Positions 24,449 through 32,754 are shown, numbered from the stretch's first letter. The stretch is DNA of 64,000 nucleotides from Bhargavaea changchunensis (GCF_042665595.1 NZ_JBHTCT010000033.1:61652-125651), one strand, 5' to 3'. Numbers and translations are program-made. Notes: generated from the letters alone by a model not told the origin.

Positions 24449-25742
24449 GTTTGTGAATATCGCTGTCTCGGTTGCCGTCACCGCTTTTATCGCGACAAAT
24501 CTTATGTTGCTGTACGGCGGGAAAAGCCTGATTCCGAAAGATGTCTATGCGCCCGAAACCGAGCGCATGGTCGCTGCTGACTATGCGAAAAAGATGGCCA
24601 AGGAAGCGTTTGTCATTCCCGATACGGTCTACACAGCGTATGTGGACAACGATGCGACTGTGGAGGAGTGGCTTGTCCAAGAAGGGGGAGCGGTCACCGC
24701 CGGACAACCGATCGCAAAGTTGGATTCGGGCCGGATGGAAGGCCAGCGTTCGGTCTGGCAGGCCGAACAGAGTGCACTTGAAGCCCAGGAGCGCGAACTG
24801 GAGTCCACGCTGAGCCAGCTCGAACAGGAACGCCTATCTGCGGAATCCGGGTCGGGCTCCAATACCAACGCTGACGAACGGTTTGGAAACAGCAGTCCCG
24901 GGAACGACAATCCGATTGTCGACCTGAGTGTTGATGTCAATGTTGATGTTCCTCAGGAAGGGGCCTATGCCCATGCCATTGCCGCGGTGAAAAACCAAAT
25001 AGCGGACATCAGGCGGCAGCTGACGGTCGTCCAGGCCCAGCTGGAGCAAAGCGGGGACTCACCTTCACTTGTCAGCCCGGTGGAAGGAACGGTCGCCAAG
25101 GTCCACAGGCAGGGGCAGCAGCTTGCCGTGGATTTGTATTCATCAGAGCGGACGATCCTGACATTTGCAGCCGGCGAAGAGTGGCAGGACATCCAGCAGG
25201 AAGACCGTGTGTTCATCCAGGCGCCCGGCCTTGATGCCGCCATCGAAGGCAGTGTGTATTCTGTTTCGGAGGTCGAGGCACCGGAATCGAAGTGGTTGGA
25301 CACTTACAAAAGCCTCGACAAACGTGATGTCAGCAACCCGCTGGCCTATTACGAGGTGAGGATCCTGCCGAATGAGAACGTCGTCACGCTCCCGTTCGCG
25401 AATAATGTCAACGCCGTGATCTACACTGAAGAAGCGTTCGACGCGGTCGCTGTGAAGTCCGGCGCCCTCTCCGGCAGATACAGGGATGAAGCGATTGCCA
25501 CGGTGATCAACGGTGATGGATATGCTGTGGACGTGCCGGTCATCACGCCGTTTGACTGGAAAGGGCAGAGCGTCATCACGGACAACCTGTATGCGGGTGA
25601 CTTCGTGATTACGGGTCCGATCTATGACCGGAATATCTCGCCTCCGGCTATCATCCTTCCGATGCCGCTAGAATGGCCGTCCAAAGACGAATGGAAAGCC
25701 CATGACTGGCGCGATTATATGCGTTTCATGTTATTCCGATAA
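24441..25742 (+). CDS. HlyD-like membrane fusion/adaptor protein
   Basis: A 433-residue protein anchored by one N-terminal helix (NIAVSVAVTAFIATNLMLLYG). It has a barrel-hybrid lobe split by coiled coil: VEEWLVQEGGAVTAGQPIAK, then a Glu/Gln-rich helix pair around EQSALEAQERELESTLSQLE, then SPVEGTVAKVHRQGQQLAV. This is the architecture of HlyD/RND periplasmic adaptors. TTG 24441 is preferred, with AGGAGGTG six bases upstream. The only neighbour is the membrane protein; no ABC ATPase or pump lies nearby. Confidence 0.75.
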   Translation: MNKFVNIAVSVAVTAFIATNLMLLYGGKSLIPKDVYAPETERMVAADYAKKMAKEAFVIPDTVYTAYVDNDATVEEWLVQEGGAVTAGQPIAKLDSGRMEGQRSVWQAEQSALEAQERELESTLSQLEQERLSAESGSGSNTNADERFGNSSPGNDNPIVDLSVDVNVDVPQEGAYAHAIAAVKNQIADIRRQLTVVQAQLEQSGDSPSLVSPVEGTVAKVHRQGQQLAVDLYSSERTILTFAAGEEWQDIQQEDRVFIQAPGLDAAIEGSVYSVSEVEAPESKWLDTYKSLDKRDVSNPLAYYEVRILPNENVVTLPFANNVNAVIYTEEAFDAVAVKSGALSGRYRDEAIATVINGDGYAVDVPVITPFDWKGQSVITDNLYAGDFVITGPIYDRNISPPAIILPMPLEWPSKDEWKAHDWRDYMRFMLFR

Positions 25743-25758
25743 GCTCAACTGCAGCGAG

Positions 25759-25783
25759 GCCGTCCGAATTGCGGGCGGCTTTT
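25759..25783 (+). terminator. Terminator after the adaptor gene
   Basis: GCCGTCCG (25759-25766) pairs with CGGGCGGC (25772-25779), followed by TTTT. Confidence 0.85.
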
Positions 25784-25786
25784 CGT

Positions 25787-25811
25787 GTTTATCCCTATGT
25801 GCAGCGGGTAA
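25787..25811 (+). promoter_or_regulatory. Sigma-B-like promoter of the YflT gene
   Basis: GTTTAT (25787-25792), 13 bases, GGGTAA (25806-25811) fits the general stress sigma factor pattern. It sits directly after the preceding terminator and 36 bases before the ATG. Confidence 0.7.
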
Positions 25812-25847
25812 CCTCAAACTAGACTGCTAAAGGAGGCGTTAGGAAAC

Positions 25848-26447
25848 ATGACTGAACGTAGAGTAGTAGGTTATTATGACAACGAACAGCAAGCAATCGA
25901 TGCAATCGAGGATCTGAAACGCCAGGGGTACGGATCGGATGACATTTCCGTCATCTCGAAGAACAATGAAGACGTGGAAGCTATCGAGGATGAGACAGGC
26001 ACACAGGCTGCCGAAGGCGCGGCGACCGGTGCTGCGACAGGCGGCGTACTGGGCGGCCTCGGCGGCGTGCTTGCCGGTCTCGGAGCATTGGCTATCCCGG
26101 GCATCGGGCCGATTGTCGCCGCGGGTCCGGTCGTTGCCGGACTGACCGGAGCGGCTGCAGGTGCGGGCGTTGGCGGACTTGCCGGCGCACTGATCGGCAT
26201 GGGTGTGCCGGAAGACGAGGCGGAGCGCTACGAAACGTACTTTAACGAAGGCAAGATTCTTGTCCTTGTCGACCGCAATGCCAGCGTAGAAGACACATCC
26301 TTCGGGGTGGGAAGCTCACTTGCCGATGAAACGACATTCACTACCGGCCGCGACCGGATTGACGAATCGGCCGCCACAACTGATCGTACAATGCTTGATG
26401 ACACGGTGGATCCTGCAAACCGTGACCGGTTCAACGATCCCCTATAA
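25848..26447 (+). CDS. General stress protein 17M / YflT-type
   Basis: A 199-residue protein with an N-terminal YflT domain (ERRVVGYYDNEQQAIDAIED, LKRQGYGSDDISVISKN) followed by a glycine/alanine-rich hydrophobic central part (GLGGVLAGLGALAIPGIGPI) and an acidic tail. The domain is typical of sigma-B-controlled stress proteins in Bacillus, though the biochemical role is unknown. AAAGGAGGCG lies before the ATG. The promoter at 25787 supports stress regulation. Confidence 0.85.
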   Translation: MTERRVVGYYDNEQQAIDAIEDLKRQGYGSDDISVISKNNEDVEAIEDETGTQAAEGAATGAATGGVLGGLGGVLAGLGALAIPGIGPIVAAGPVVAGLTGAAAGAGVGGLAGALIGMGVPEDEAERYETYFNEGKILVLVDRNASVEDTSFGVGSSLADETTFTTGRDRIDESAATTDRTMLDDTVDPANRDRFNDPL

Positions 26448-26469
26448 ATCGATTTTCGGACGCATCACT

Positions 26470-26500
26470 CCGCTGCACTTAAGTGCAGCGGTCTTTTTTT
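26470..26500 (+). terminator. Terminator after the YflT gene
   Basis: A perfect 22-bp palindrome (CCGCTGCACTT and its complement, 26470-26491) is followed by seven Ts. Confidence 0.92.
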
Positions 26501-26567
26501 ATGAATAAAGCCGCAGCGGGAGTGGCACGATGAAAGAAGTGAATGAAGAAGGAAAGGATGCGTCCTT

Positions 26568-27296
26568 ATGTTTGATGGCTGGGGAGAAGGGTGGGGAGAT
26601 GTCCACTTTTGGGAAATGGTCTTCCGGACAACCGTATCGTTCGCGGCACTCCTGCTTCTGACAAGGCTTCTCGGCAAAAAGCAGATGAGCCAGCTGACGT
26701 TTTTTCATTACATTACCGGAATCACGATCGGCTCAATCGCAGCGAATATCGCCGGTGAAAGCGAGACACCATTCTGGAACGGCCTTGTTTCACTGGTCGT
26801 CTGGGTGCTGCTTGTCGTTCTTCTGAGCTTCATCACCCTTAAATGGGGCGGTAGCAGGATGATACTCGACAACCAGCCGACCATTGTGATCAGGGATGGC
26901 CGACTTGACGAACAGGCGATGAAATCAGTTCAGCTGCACTTGGATGACCTGAACATGATGCTTCGCGAAGGGGGAGTCTTTACGATTAAAGATGTACAGT
27001 ATGCCGTCCTGGAAACCAACGGCGCGCTGAGCATCCTTCAGAAAGTTCCCCAACTTCCCGCAACCAAAAAAGACGTCAAGGCAGGCGGGGGCCCTCCTCA
27101 GTACATGCCGTCGGAAGTCATCGCTGACGGAAGGGTCAACCGGAAAAATCTGAAGCAATACGGACTGAGCGAGGATTGGCTGCTGGAGGAGATCAGAAAG
27201 CATGGGGTGTCCCGCTCAGATCAAGTGTTTTTTGCGCAACTATTGGAAGACGGCACCCTCGATGTCACTCTGAAACAGCCTAAATTAAAAAAATGA
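26568..27296 (+). CDS. DUF421 membrane protein (YetF-like)
   Basis: A 242-residue protein with two or three N-terminal helices (TTVSFAALLLLTRLLGKKQM, FWNGLVSLVVWVLLVVLLSF) followed by a cytoplasmic domain with TIVIRDGRLDEQAMKSVQL and VQYAVLETNGALSIL. The LGKKQMSQLTFFHYITGITI block is the DUF421 hallmark. The family is widespread in spore formers and stress regulons; a function is not established. GGAAAGGATG lies upstream of the ATG. It ends in a terminator. Confidence 0.88.
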   Translation: MFDGWGEGWGDVHFWEMVFRTTVSFAALLLLTRLLGKKQMSQLTFFHYITGITIGSIAANIAGESETPFWNGLVSLVVWVLLVVLLSFITLKWGGSRMILDNQPTIVIRDGRLDEQAMKSVQLHLDDLNMMLREGGVFTIKDVQYAVLETNGALSILQKVPQLPATKKDVKAGGGPPQYMPSEVIADGRVNRKNLKQYGLSEDWLLEEIRKHGVSRSDQVFFAQLLEDGTLDVTLKQPKLKK

Positions 27297-27297
27297 A

Positions 27298-27340
27298 CCT
27301 TGGGACTTGTTAGATTTAACGGGTCTCAAGGTCTTTTTTT
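27298..27340 (+). terminator. Terminator after the DUF421 gene
   Basis: CCTTGGGAC (27298-27306) pairs with GTCTCAAGG (27323-27331) with one mismatch, followed by eight Ts. Confidence 0.82.
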
Positions 27341-27382
27341 GTACCTCATGAAAACGATAAGGTGTCTGCTCCAAATATGTAG

Positions 27383-27547
27383 CCCAAGATAGATGATTCC
27401 ATTCAGGTAAATCTCGATAGCATTCAAAAGACAAATAAGCTGACGGTTGCGGACAGTGACAGCGGCAACACGTACAAACTGAAAGCGAAAGAAAGCACCA
27501 GCACGTTCAAGGCGGACGGCCCGGGGACCTTCACGGCAAAGAGATGA
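27383..27547 (+). pseudogene. Remnant of a secreted-type protein gene
   Basis: An open stretch of 54 codons without a start codon. Upstream in the same frame is a TAG. The translation includes VNLDSIQKTNKLTVADSDSG and ends FKADGPGTFTAKR, resembling the last beta strands of a small extracellular domain. A strong terminator follows just after it, as if a complete gene once stood here. No intact gene is visible in 27341-27676 (over 300 bases). Confidence 0.4.
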
Positions 27548-27559
27548 TCATTACAAGTT

Positions 27560-27591
27560 CCGTTCCGGAAAATCTTCCGGAACGGGTTTTT
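27560..27591 (+). terminator. Terminator after the remnant
   Basis: CCGTTCCGGAA (27560-27570) pairs with TTCCGGAACGG (27575-27585) across a 4-base loop, followed by TTTTT. Confidence 0.88.
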
Positions 27592-27676
27592 GCTATCGGA
27601 AATAAAGATTACAATATGATTACATCACTGGGAAAACGGAAATAGAAGAGTACTAGACAGAAGGCGGTGGATACCA

Positions 27677-28294
27677 ATGGTAAACCCGAGGCGGGAAGTG
27701 GAAATATTGCTGGAAGAGAAGATCCGTCAGCAACGCAAACAGGCACGGCCGCCGAGACGGCCAAGACGATACAAGACTTCTGTGAGAAAAGCCGCAAGCT
27801 ATGTAGTCCTGGATTTTGAAACGACCGGATTCCGCTCGGGTGCGGACCGGATCATACAGATCGGTGCAGTCAAATACAAGGACCATGAGAAAACCGGCAC
27901 GTTCGAGACGCTCATCAATCCGAAGCGGCATATCTCGCCTAGAATCACCCAACTGACCGGCATCACAAACGACGCCGTGAAAAACGCCCCCATGATCGAC
28001 GAGGTCATCGGCGGACTGATCGACTTTATCGGCGACCTCCCGATTGTCGCGCATAACGCATCATTTGACATGGGCTTCCTCTATGCCATCGAAGACCTGT
28101 ACGGCATCCAGATCCCGGAGTATACGGTGATTGACACGGTACAGCTGTCCAGAAAAGTCATCACTGAAACACCTGATCACAAACTCACCACGCTGAGCCG
28201 TTACCTGAAGCTTGAGCACGATGCGCACAATGCCATCGGGGACTGCCTGGTCACGGCCAAACTTTATCAGCACTGCCTTGGCGTCATCGGTTGA
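27677..28294 (+). CDS. DEDDh 3'-5' exonuclease (DnaQ-like)
   Basis: A 205-residue exonuclease of the DnaQ fold. Exo I is VLDFETTG with Asp46 and Glu48; Exo II is HNASFDMGF; Exo III is HNAIGDCLVTA with the catalytic His and Asp. The 40-residue N-terminus is highly basic (QQRKQARPPRRPRRYK) and may bind nucleic acid. AAGGCGG precedes the ATG. It could process DNA or RNA ends; stand-alone DnaQ-like proteins of this size are common in Bacillales, so the substrate is not certain. Confidence 0.9.
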   Translation: MVNPRREVEILLEEKIRQQRKQARPPRRPRRYKTSVRKAASYVVLDFETTGFRSGADRIIQIGAVKYKDHEKTGTFETLINPKRHISPRITQLTGITNDAVKNAPMIDEVIGGLIDFIGDLPIVAHNASFDMGFLYAIEDLYGIQIPEYTVIDTVQLSRKVITETPDHKLTTLSRYLKLEHDAHNAIGDCLVTAKLYQHCLGVIG

Positions 28295-28297
28295 ACG

Positions 28298-28322
28298 GCC
28301 TGCCGCCTGGCAGGCTTTTTTA
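28298..28322 (+). terminator. Terminator after the exonuclease gene
   Basis: GCCTGCC (28298-28304) pairs with GGCAGGC (28309-28315) across a 4-base loop, followed by seven Ts. Confidence 0.9.
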
Positions 28323-28405
28323 TATGCGGCGACTTCCTCCCGGTCTGGTATACTTACAGCTATGAAAGAACATGCCTTGCAGGCTGAGGAAAGGAAGACC
28401 GGCCC

Positions 28406-29320
28406 ATGTGGAAGATTTATTTGATGCTGACGCTCGTGATGTTCATGTGGGGACTGAACCTCCCGATGCTGAAGTATTTGCTTGAGTTTGTAGGGCCCGT
28501 CACGATGACGTCCCTCCGTATTTCCACCGCTGGGGTAGCCGTCTTCATCATCCTCTCGGCCATGAAAATCATCCGTCTTCCGCGCCGTTCTGAATGGATT
28601 TATATCATCCCGGGAATGCTGCTGAACGTCGTGGCACATCACTACTTCCTGAATGCGGGACTGACCATGACCTCCGGCACCAATGCCGCACTCATCCTGG
28701 GGACAGGACCGTTCCTGACCGCAGTGTTCTCTTCGCTGCTCATCCGGGTGTTCCCGTCCAGGTTGCAGTGGCTCGGTGTCCTTCTCGGACTGATTGGTGT
28801 CAGCTCGGTTGTCCTTGCAGGCGGCGGACTGTCGGACATCTCACAGGGTGACGTTTTCATCTTCCTGTCCATCGCCGTACAGGTGCTCAGTTTCCTGATA
28901 GTTGCTAAAGCTGCGGCGACACTCGATCCGAGGCTGCTGACAGCCTATATGCTTCTGATCGGCGGCTCCACCCTGTTTGTGATCGGCCTGTTCGCGGAAC
29001 CAGGCGAACTTGCCGCGTTTGGACAGGTCCCTCCGACATTCTGGCTGATCTTCGGGCTCAGTGCCCTGTTCGGAACCGCCATCAGCCATATGCTCTACAA
29101 CTACTCGGTCGGCCAGGCCGGTCCGACCAAAGCCGCCATCTTCATGAACCTGAACACCTTAATCGCACTTCTCGGCTCCGCCGTCTTCCTCGGCGAACCC
29201 CTTACCAACCGTCACCTGCTCGGCCTCGTCCTGATCGTCACCGGCGTCCTCTTCGGATCCGGAGCGGCGGAGGATTTGTGGAAGAAGCGGAAACAGCGGA
29301 GTGCTGACGAGTCGGGGTGA
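28406..29320 (+). CDS. EamA/DMT-superfamily transporter
   Basis: A 304-residue membrane protein of ten predicted helices in two EamA repeats: FMWGLNLPMLKYLLEFVGPV near the N-terminus and ALFGTAISHMLYNYSVGQAG in the second half. The family exports amino acids and other metabolites. GGAAAGGAAG lies before the ATG. The stop codon TGA lies inside the first unit of a 21-bp repeat array that continues for four units. Confidence 0.9.
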   Translation: MWKIYLMLTLVMFMWGLNLPMLKYLLEFVGPVTMTSLRISTAGVAVFIILSAMKIIRLPRRSEWIYIIPGMLLNVVAHHYFLNAGLTMTSGTNAALILGTGPFLTAVFSSLLIRVFPSRLQWLGVLLGLIGVSSVVLAGGGLSDISQGDVFIFLSIAVQVLSFLIVAKAAATLDPRLLTAYMLLIGGSTLFVIGLFAEPGELAAFGQVPPTFWLIFGLSALFGTAISHMLYNYSVGQAGPTKAAIFMNLNTLIALLGSAVFLGEPLTNRHLLGLVLIVTGVLFGSGAAEDLWKKRKQRSADESG

Positions 29321-29407
29321 GACGTTGACCATCTGTTGTGAGACGTTGATTATCTTCGCTGAAACGTTGACTAAGTTTAAAGAAATGTTGATTAACTTCA
29401 TTGATGC
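29317..29407 (+). repeat. 21-bp tandem repeat array, locus B (four units)
   Basis: Units 29317-29337, 29338-29358, 29359-29379 and 29380-29400, then a partial unit. Each carries the core (G/C)TGA(G/A)ACGTTGA or close variants, with units 1 and 2 nearly identical over 13 bases. The array is oriented rightward, towards the NERD gene, and overlaps the stop codon of the EamA gene. Confidence 0.85.
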
Positions 29408-29527
29408 AGAATTCATAAAATTAAAAATTCAGTTATTGCGTCACGGCTCTCCTTCCCCTATGGTAAAGGAAACGAAGCCGGACGCTTTTTATTTTGCGAT
29501 CCCCCTCCGGCCGGAGAGGAGACTCAA

Positions 29528-30628
29528 GTGGATACGACTGACTGGGAGGTTCATCGCCTGGAACGCGCCGTTGTTCGTCTTCAGCCTGAGGAATTGGAAG
29601 AGGTGGGCCGGACAGACGTGCCGACAGTTGAAGCGATGCTGGGCATCGCCTCAAACGATGGGAAGTTTGAACGGGAGAGAAGGCAGGCGTTGGAAGATAT
29701 TGAAACCATCCTTTATCGGAAAAGAGCAGGGAGGGCAGGGGAAGAGGCGGTAGAGCAGACACTTTCGGAAGTGATTTTTCCAGAAGGGACACATGTATTT
29801 AGAAACGTCTCGCTACTGATCAGGAAAGGCTACCGGATTGAAATCGATGTCCTGATTCTCACGCCAAGCTTTGTACTGGTCCTTGAAGTGAAGAATATTG
29901 CCGGGACTCTCTTTTTCAATGAAGGGGAAGGGAAGACCGTCCGCATCCGGGAGAATGGTCAAACCGATGAGTTTGATTGCTATGTAAATCAGCTGGATCG
30001 GCAGATTAACGGCCTTAATCAGTTTCTGTCCACCCTTCAGATTTCATTGCCAGTCTATGGGGCCATCGTCTTGGCGAACCAGAACACAGTCGTGAAGAAG
30101 CGGCCGGCCACGTACACGCTCCTGTACCGGAAACAGCTTGCGCGTTATTTCCGGTCACTTGTGGCAGATGGGCTGCCACTTGCTACGAAGATATTTGCCC
30201 GTTTAGCCGAATTGATCGGATCTCAGGTCCCCGACAGCGCCAGACTTCCTCTACGTCAAGAACTGGAACTAAACCCGAAGCTTTTTCGAACGGGTGTGCT
30301 CTGCCTCAAATGTCACCGGCTGATCCACAACGTCCGTAAGCGAAGCTGGTACTGTAAAACCTGCGACCTGCCGGGAAGAGAAGCGGTGCGCCAGGCGGTT
30401 GAAGACCGCCTGATCTTGATCGGGCCGGAAATCACGAACAAGCAATGTAGAGAATTTCTCCGGCTCCGGCATAGTTCCCAGGCGACAAGAGTCCTGAAGT
30501 CCCTGACTCTGATCAAATATGGTGAGCCTCCTGCAACCCGTTACGCTAAATTGGGCAACGGTCCGCTGATGTGGGCGGAAGAACAGGGGATTGAGGTACC
30601 TGGTGAGAATATATCAACGTCTCAATGA
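29528..30628 (+). CDS. NERD-domain protein with C-terminal zinc ribbon
   Basis: A 366-residue protein. The NERD (nuclease-related) domain begins near residue 70 (RAGEEAVEQTL) and includes YRIEIDVLILTPSFVLVLEV with K-N, giving the D...ExK nuclease-like pattern. Near residue 260 a CLKCH...WYCKTC motif predicts a zinc ribbon, followed by a helical tail (NKQCREFLRLRHSSQATRVL). Start is GTG with GGAGAGGAG upstream. It is flanked by repeat arrays in opposite orientation, and its last codons and stop lie within the right-hand array. NERD proteins occur in mobile and defence-related settings, so nucleic acid cleavage is plausible but unproven. Confidence 0.82.
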   Translation: MDTTDWEVHRLERAVVRLQPEELEEVGRTDVPTVEAMLGIASNDGKFERERRQALEDIETILYRKRAGRAGEEAVEQTLSEVIFPEGTHVFRNVSLLIRKGYRIEIDVLILTPSFVLVLEVKNIAGTLFFNEGEGKTVRIRENGQTDEFDCYVNQLDRQINGLNQFLSTLQISLPVYGAIVLANQNTVVKKRPATYTLLYRKQLARYFRSLVADGLPLATKIFARLAELIGSQVPDSARLPLRQELELNPKLFRTGVLCLKCHRLIHNVRKRSWYCKTCDLPGREAVRQAVEDRLILIGPEITNKQCREFLRLRHSSQATRVLKSLTLIKYGEPPATRYAKLGNGPLMWAEEQGIEVPGENISTSQ

Positions 30629-30707
30629 AATATGTCAATGTCTCAATGAAATATGTCAACGTCTCAATATAATAACGCAACGTTTCACCCTAATTACGCA
30701 ACGCCAC
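30609..30707 (-). repeat. 21-bp tandem repeat array, locus C (four to five units, inverted)
   Basis: Units 30609-30629, 30630-30650, 30651-30671 and 30672-30692, then a partial unit to 30707. On the minus strand the core reads TTGAGACGTTGACATAT, GTGAAACGTTGCGT and so on. The array runs opposite to locus B, 1.2 kb away, and covers the stop codon of the NERD gene. Confidence 0.85.
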
Positions 30708-30764
30708 TCTTCTATCCGTCGCGGAGGCCATCATAAACTGACTGATAAGGAAAGGATGATCACT

Positions 30765-31961
30765 ATGGCACTCAGGATCAATCCGCTGGTGGAGCAGACG
30801 CCGCTTTCGGGGATCCGTCAGATGTCGAACCGGCTTGCGGAGCATCCGGGGGCGGTGAATCTGACGGTGGGACAGCCGGATTTTCCGCCTCCGGATGAGG
30901 TGAAAGAGGCGGCGCGGCAGGCCATTGCACAGCGGGGGACGGGGTATTCGATGAATGCTGGGCTGCCGGAGCTGAGGAGGGCGGCTGCCGAGTACTATGG
31001 CAAAAAGTATGGGTTCCTTTATGATCCGTCAACCGAGACGGTGATCACAGCGGGCGGGAGCGGGTCGATGGATGCAGTGCTTCGGTCGATTCTGGAACCG
31101 GGCGATGAGGCGATTATCCCGGTACCGATTTACGCAGGCTATGAACCGCTGATCCGTTTGGCCGGTGCGTCTCCGGTTTATCTGGATACCCGGCGGACCG
31201 GGTTTATCCCGGACCCGGAAGCGCTTGAAACATTGATCACGCCGAGGACGAAGGTCGTCATCTTCAACAACCCGTCAAATCCGACCGGTGTCGCGATCCC
31301 GAAAGACCAGATGGACCGGCTCGCCGAGGTGCTCGGCAGGCATGAGGTCTTTATCCTGTCTGATGATATCTACTCCGAGAATACGTTCGACGCACCACAT
31401 CAATCATTCGGAGTCTACCCGGCGCTCCGGGACCGGCTGTTCCTGATCCATGGCCTTTCAAAGTCCCATTCGATGACAGGGTGGCGGATCGGGGTGCTGT
31501 TCGGGCCGGCAGAGGTGATGCAGCACATCGTGAAGATCCACGCGTACAATGCTATCTGTGCACCGACCCCGTCTCAGTATGCGGCAATCGAGGCGTATAC
31601 GGGAGACACTGATGCACCCGGTAAAATGAACCGGACCTATATCAAGAGAAGGGCATTCATCACCGCAGCACTGAAAGACATGAATCTTCCTCTCGTCCGC
31701 CCGACCGGTGCTTTCTACGCATTTCCCTCAATTGAGGAATTTCCGCTCACCTCAAAAGACTTCGCCATCCGGGCACTCGAGGAAGAGGGCGTGGCGGTCG
31801 TCCACGGCAGTGCGTTCACCATGTACGGAGAGGGACACATCCGGATCTCCTATGCCGCCAGCATGGACCAGTTGGAGAAGGGAATGGAGCGGCTCGGCAC
31901 GTTTGTCCGGAAGGTTCGGGGAGACATGCGCACCGGCGTTCCGGATCCGCCTGTTAAATAG
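30765..31961 (+). CDS. patA: Class I/II PLP aminotransferase (PatA-like)
   Basis: A 398-residue PLP enzyme. The Schiff-base lysine is in GLSKSHSMTGWRIG, and PSNPTG (Asn) and GWRIG (Arg) bind cofactor and substrate carboxylate. Overall it resembles Bacillus PatA, the N-acetyl-LL-diaminopimelate aminotransferase of lysine and cell-wall synthesis, but close paralogues use aspartate or aromatic substrates. ATG 30765 is chosen because AAGGAAAGG lies nine bases upstream; an extended frame reaches back across the repeat array and is not needed. Confidence 0.78.
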   Translation: MALRINPLVEQTPLSGIRQMSNRLAEHPGAVNLTVGQPDFPPPDEVKEAARQAIAQRGTGYSMNAGLPELRRAAAEYYGKKYGFLYDPSTETVITAGGSGSMDAVLRSILEPGDEAIIPVPIYAGYEPLIRLAGASPVYLDTRRTGFIPDPEALETLITPRTKVVIFNNPSNPTGVAIPKDQMDRLAEVLGRHEVFILSDDIYSENTFDAPHQSFGVYPALRDRLFLIHGLSKSHSMTGWRIGVLFGPAEVMQHIVKIHAYNAICAPTPSQYAAIEAYTGDTDAPGKMNRTYIKRRAFITAALKDMNLPLVRPTGAFYAFPSIEEFPLTSKDFAIRALEEEGVAVVHGSAFTMYGEGHIRISYAASMDQLEKGMERLGTFVRKVRGDMRTGVPDPPVK

Positions 31962-32016
31962 AAACCGGATAGTGGTATGATTAACTTGAAAACATGATCC
32001 GGACGGTGGATGATTA

Positions 32017-32754
32017 TTGGAAAAAATAGAAGTACTGAATATAGAACTGGATAATTACACAAAAGAAGAATTATTGATTGAGCTTCTGGAATCAGTCAAA
32101 AATAACCGGAAAAGATTTCTGGTTACTGCCAACCCCGAAATCATTATGATGGCCAGGCAGAATCCGGAATTTGCGGGAGCTATACAATCAGCTGATTATG
32201 TAGTCCCGGACGGTATCGGACTGATTATAGGCTCACGTATTATCGGACATCCATTGAAGGAACGTATACCAGGTGTTGAATTGGTGGAAGAGCTCCTGAA
32301 GATCTCGGACGAAAATAATCTGGCGGTCTACTTCTACGGGGCGAAGCCGGAAGTATTAAAAAGGCTGTTAGATTCAGTTAATAAAAAATACCCCGGAATC
32401 CGGGTTGCCGGATCAAGTGACGGTTATACAAGTTCTCCGGAAGCTGTGGCAAAACAGATAGAATCTAAATCCCCGGACATAGTCTTTGTAGCAATGGGTG
32501 CTCCAAAACAGGAGGAATGGATTTATCGTCACTTTAAGAATTACAGTAAAGGGATCTTTGTAGGCGTCGGCGGGAGTTTTGATGTTCTTTCCGGTACGGT
32601 TAAACGTGCACCTGTAATCTGGAGGAAATTGAACCTTGAATGGCTCTATCGGCTTTTACGGCAACCCTCCAGATGGAGGAGAATGATGTTGTTGCCTACC
32701 TATCTGCTGGCTGTTATCCGAGACAGCCTGAAGAGAAAGCCGCCCAATGAATAA
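32017..32754 (+). CDS. tagA: WecG/TagA/CpsF-family N-acetylmannosaminyltransferase
   Basis: TagA adds ManNAc to undecaprenyl-PP-GlcNAc, the second step of the wall teichoic acid linkage unit. The 245-residue protein has VTANPEIIMMARQ near the N-terminus, DGIGLIIGSR and VFVAMGAPKQEEWIYRHF. Start is TTG. The gene is clearly more AT-rich than its neighbours, as teichoic acid genes often are. It lies alone with its own terminator; its partners mnaA (140) and tagO (42079) are in other parts of the window. Confidence 0.9.
   Translation: MEKIEVLNIELDNYTKEELLIELLESVKNNRKRFLVTANPEIIMMARQNPEFAGAIQSADYVVPDGIGLIIGSRIIGHPLKERIPGVELVEELLKISDENNLAVYFYGAKPEVLKRLLDSVNKKYPGIRVAGSSDGYTSSPEAVAKQIESKSPDIVFVAMGAPKQEEWIYRHFKNYSKGIFVGVGGSFDVLSGTVKRAPVIWRKLNLEWLYRLLRQPSRWRRMMLLPTYLLAVIRDSLKRKPPNE

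Noticed and set aside
29317..30707. CRISPR array
   Set aside because: Repeats are contiguous 21-bp units with no spacers, degenerate, and there are no cas genes nearby.
30591..30764. Extended N-terminus of the aminotransferase through the repeat array
   Set aside because: The frame is open only because the repeat is a multiple of three; AAGGAAAGG at the right distance supports ATG 30765, and the extension is not family-like.
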